Shown one piece after another: positions 61,921 through 64,000 of a stretch of 64,000 bases of DNA. A program made the position numbers and the translations under genes. Every line of letters begins with the position of its first letter. Within the stretch, counting starts at the first letter, position 1. The stretch spans positions 5,766,001-5,830,000 of the forward strand of contig OZ245780.1 in assembly GCA_965227905.1 (NCBI GenBank). Direction: 5' to 3'. The stretch comes from CBDDHT01 sp965227905. GTDB taxonomy: Bacteria > Pseudomonadota > Alphaproteobacteria > Rhizobiales > Methyloligellaceae. A model generated the notes under the pieces. That model was not told where the DNA came from and did no database searches. It saw only the letters and a list, made by a program, of their open reading frames with translations.

Positions 61921-62814
61921 TCACTCGGCGGCGATATCGTCAATAGATGAAACGTCACACGTCCCGACGACATTGAGGAATGCATTTATCAGAAGGGAAT
62001 GTTGGCGGTCCTTCAGACAGATCACGTGGGTTTCGGTATAGATTTCGCAATCTTCGAACGCCATCGGAACGACGCGATCGTCATTACGAAGGCTCAGTTC
62101 GGATACGATCCCTATGCCGTGCCCCTCCGCAACGGCTTCCCATACAGCTTCACGGCTTCCAACCTCCAGAGCGTTGACTGGGACCACCTGCCGGCTTGCC
62201 AGCTCCTTGTCGAAAGTCTGCCGGGTGACGGACTCCTCTTCTCGGGTGACCATGTTCTGACCTGCCAGTTCGGCCAGGCAAATGACGGACTTTGTGGCTA
62301 ACCTATGATCCGCAGGCAACAGGGCTATGACGCGCTGACGACGGAGTGAAATGACTGCCAGTTCAGATCCGCACTCAACTTCTGAGACAATGGCAACATC
62401 GGTCTTGAGATTATGCAGATTGTCAATCACCTCGCGCGTATTGCCGAGATCGACCGAAACGGCGATCTGCGGATACTGTTCGCGAAAGAGTTTCAGGATC
62501 CGCATCGTGCGATAAGGTCCCGAAGCACCGACCCGGAGATGTCCGTCGGTTAGCCTGCCAGCGGATTCAAGAAGTTCGCGGACGCTACCCTCCGCATCGA
62601 AAAAACTCTGCGTTCTCGCCAGCAATCGCTCACCAAGTCTGCTGAGCTCTAGGCGGCGGCCTTTTCTATGGAACAGCTCCACACCGAAGCATGCCTCCAG
62701 TTCCTTGATCTGAGTGGTGATCGTGGGTTGCGAGACATTGAGAACGCGCGAGGCTTTGACCGCACTGCCCTCACGCGCGACGGCATGAAAGGATCTCAAC
62801 TGATTGTACAGCAT
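61921..62814 (-). CDS. LysR family transcriptional regulator
   Basis: A 297-residue regulator with an N-terminal winged helix (about residues 1-60; SAVKASRVLNVSQPTITTQI is the recognition helix) and a C-terminal LysR substrate domain (GHLRVGASGPYRTMRIL onward). It lies between a TPP-dependent enzyme gene downstream on the same strand and a divergent SBP_bac_5 gene. Either may be its target. GAAGG lies six bases before the ATG. The effector is unknown. Confidence 0.9.
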   Translation of the reverse strand: MLYNQLRSFHAVAREGSAVKASRVLNVSQPTITTQIKELEACFGVELFHRKGRRLELSRLGERLLARTQSFFDAEGSVRELLESAGRLTDGHLRVGASGPYRTMRILKLFREQYPQIAVSVDLGNTREVIDNLHNLKTDVAIVSEVECGSELAVISLRRQRVIALLPADHRLATKSVICLAELAGQNMVTREEESVTRQTFDKELASRQVVPVNALEVGSREAVWEAVAEGHGIGIVSELSLRNDDRVVPMAFEDCEIYTETHVICLKDRQHSLLINAFLNVVGTCDVSSIDDIAAE

Positions 62815-62871
62815 GCAATGCCTTCAAGAGGTGACGCGCCGTGGCAAAGCACGGCACCCGTCATAGGCTCA

Positions 62872-62890
62872 TCATATAAGCCACATATGA
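62872..62890. promoter_or_regulatory. Candidate LysR binding site
   Basis: TCATAT-AAGCCAC-ATATGA is a perfect six-base inverted repeat with a seven-base spacer and fits the T-N11-A LysR motif. It lies 58 bases before the LysR start and 128 bases before the divergent transporter gene. Confidence 0.55.
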
Positions 62891-63018
62891 GATTTCAAAT
62901 TGTTTGCATACGGCCGATTGGCGACAGTGTTGCATCATCATTTTGCTGGAATCGCTACGGAAACGCCTATCATCAACTAGAACATGTGCCGCAATCGGCC
63001 CGATCAAGGGAGAGCAGT

Positions 63019-64000
63019 ATGACCAAGTCTTCGTGGGATCTATCTCGCCGAAACCTTCTTTTAGGGATGGGAGCGGGGGCTGCTACGGTCTCATTAGGAG
63101 AACTGCTTTGGCCAGGTACCGCGCGCGCCGCCGCTCCTAAGAAGGGCGGCAAACTGGTCTACACCGGCATTCCCAACTCCAAACACAAGACCCTCAAGAA
63201 GGCGAAGCACCCCTATTACGGCTTGGAAATCAGAACCACCGTAACCTACGACAGACTGACCTGGGTCGACGAGGATCTCAATGTCGTGCCGCAGCTGGCA
63301 ACGAAATGGGAAGCGGTTGAAAAGGATCAAACGGTTTGGGAAGTCGATATTCGCGAAGGCGTGAAATTCCATGACGGACGTGCCTTAACGGCCGACGATG
63401 TCGTCGCATCCTACAAGATGCATAAGGATAAGAAACTGGGGACATCGTTCTCTAAGAAACTACTAAAAGACATCGAGAAGGTCGGGCCAAATAAGGTCCG
63501 TTTTCATCTGCTCTCACCGAATAGCGAGTTGCCTTGGTGGATGGCCGAATATCGCCAGGTCATCATGCCAGCGGGCGAGTTGTCGGAGATGGGCTATTCG
63601 GGGATTGGTTCGGGTCCCTTCAAATTTGCCAAGATCGATCCGGGTCGCCGTGTGATCTATGAGGCGAACGAGGACTATTGGGGCGATGGTCCCTACCTTG
63701 AGAACCTGGAAGCGATCAGCCAAAAAGGCGCCGATCCGATCAATGCCTATCTCTCCGGTCAGATCGACGCAATCGTGCAGGCGGATCCGGCATCGGTTGG
63801 ACAGTTTAAAGCGCGCATCGATACGGTTGTCGATGTGGCCAAGTCGGGCGATCAGATCCTCATGGTCTTGCCGAAATACGAAGGCTCGCCTTTCATGGAC
63901 GTGCGTGTCCGCCAGGCGCTTTCACTGGCGTTGGACCGCGATCAGATCGTCAAGATTGCCTATAACGGGCTTGGCTGGGTTTCCAACGACAGTCATATGC
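63019..64000 (+). CDS. Tat-exported ABC substrate-binding protein, family 5 (5' part)
   Basis: The frame runs off the right edge; 327 residues are visible. The N terminus has a twin-arginine signal (LSRRNLLLGMG, then a hydrophobic stretch ending at about residue 39, ARAAA). The mature part is SBP_bac_5 (oligopeptide or nickel type): VPQLATKWE, REGVKFHDGRALTADDVVAS and VRQALSLALDRDQIVKIAY. The permease and ATPase genes should lie to the right. Control by the divergent LysR is likely. Start at 63019, with GGAGAG upstream. Confidence 0.88.
   Translation, partial: MTKSSWDLSRRNLLLGMGAGAATVSLGELLWPGTARAAAPKKGGKLVYTGIPNSKHKTLKKAKHPYYGLEIRTTVTYDRLTWVDEDLNVVPQLATKWEAVEKDQTVWEVDIREGVKFHDGRALTADDVVASYKMHKDKKLGTSFSKKLLKDIEKVGPNKVRFHLLSPNSELPWWMAEYRQVIMPAGELSEMGYSGIGSGPFKFAKIDPGRRVIYEANEDYWGDGPYLENLEAISQKGADPINAYLSGQIDAIVQADPASVGQFKARIDTVVDVAKSGDQILMVLPKYEGSPFMDVRVRQALSLALDRDQIVKIAYNGLGWVSNDSHM

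Noticed and set aside
1..64000. tRNA, rRNA, riboswitch or prophage
   Set aside because: By eye I found no cloverleaf sequence, rRNA segment, glycine or other riboswitch motif, integrase or phage structural gene. A covariance-model search would be needed to exclude RNA genes firmly.

Overview
The window is about 60% GC and densely coded, with short intergenic gaps. Its gene content (SoxBDAG-type sarcosine oxidase, type-2 LeuA, RpiR, MarR and LysR regulators, many amino-acid and N-methyl amino-acid catabolic genes, TadE/G-like protein, palindromic intergenic repeats) suggests a heterotrophic alphaproteobacterium, probably environmental or marine. This is inferred from gene families only. No rRNA, tRNA, CRISPR array, prophage or transposase gene was seen. 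Both window edges cut genes: a methylaspartate (glutamate) mutase E subunit on the left and a Tat-exported family-5 substrate-binding protein on the right.

Layout. 1-2700: end of the mutase gene, then a low-GC island encoding a secreted Kazal-type inhibitor, then an unknown exported protein. 2800-7530: DapA-family lyase/aldolase, glyoxalase-fold protein, a flavoprotein translationally coupled to a metallophosphoesterase, and an AEC carrier. 7700-10060: SDR, DUF2164, aspartate dehydrogenase and RidA on the minus strand. 10350-16140: autotransporter, gamma-glutamyltransferase and a secreted Cys-repeat protein, separated by palindromic repeats. 16200-32780: a large catabolic region. Its core is a tightly overlapping minus-strand operon (MmgE/PrpD, dimethylglycine-dehydrogenase-like protein, SoxB, SoxD, SoxA, SoxG). 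Diverging from it are an RpiR regulator, a polar amino acid ABC transporter, an M20 deacetylase and, convergent, an M81 peptidase-like protein. 32960-35000: secreted caspase-fold protein with three SH3-like repeats. 35400-41180: GNAT, leuA, and a MarR-controlled EmrAB-like efflux system. 41200-46890: LDH2-type dehydrogenase, RraA, haloacid dehalogenase, a two-subunit UxaA-type dehydratase and S-adenosylmethionine decarboxylase. 46900-54080: DMT exporter, GMC oxidoreductase, asparaginase, Crp/Fnr regulator, SDR and aldehyde dehydrogenase. 54270-60030: a very basic exported protein, a second GMC oxidoreductase, a GrdB-family selenoprotein read through an in-frame UGA, and a TadG-like protein. 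60120-64000: TPP-dependent enzyme, LysR regulator and the start of an SBP_bac_5 protein.

The most notable points are as follows. (1) A selenoprotein of the glycine/sarcosine/betaine reductase B family is split by an in-frame TGA at 57784-57786, with a candidate bacterial SECIS hairpin directly after it. (2) The six-gene N-methyl amino-acid oxidation operon contains a perfect 33-bp inverted repeat between soxB and soxD. (3) Two ~280-bp MITE-like elements with long terminal inverted repeats (one with 54 perfect bp) lie in opposite orientation 9 kb apart. (4) Two further families of short palindromic intergenic repeats occur. (5) Two CCTAGG-centred palindromes lie 30 bp apart between the MarR gene and its divergent efflux pump.
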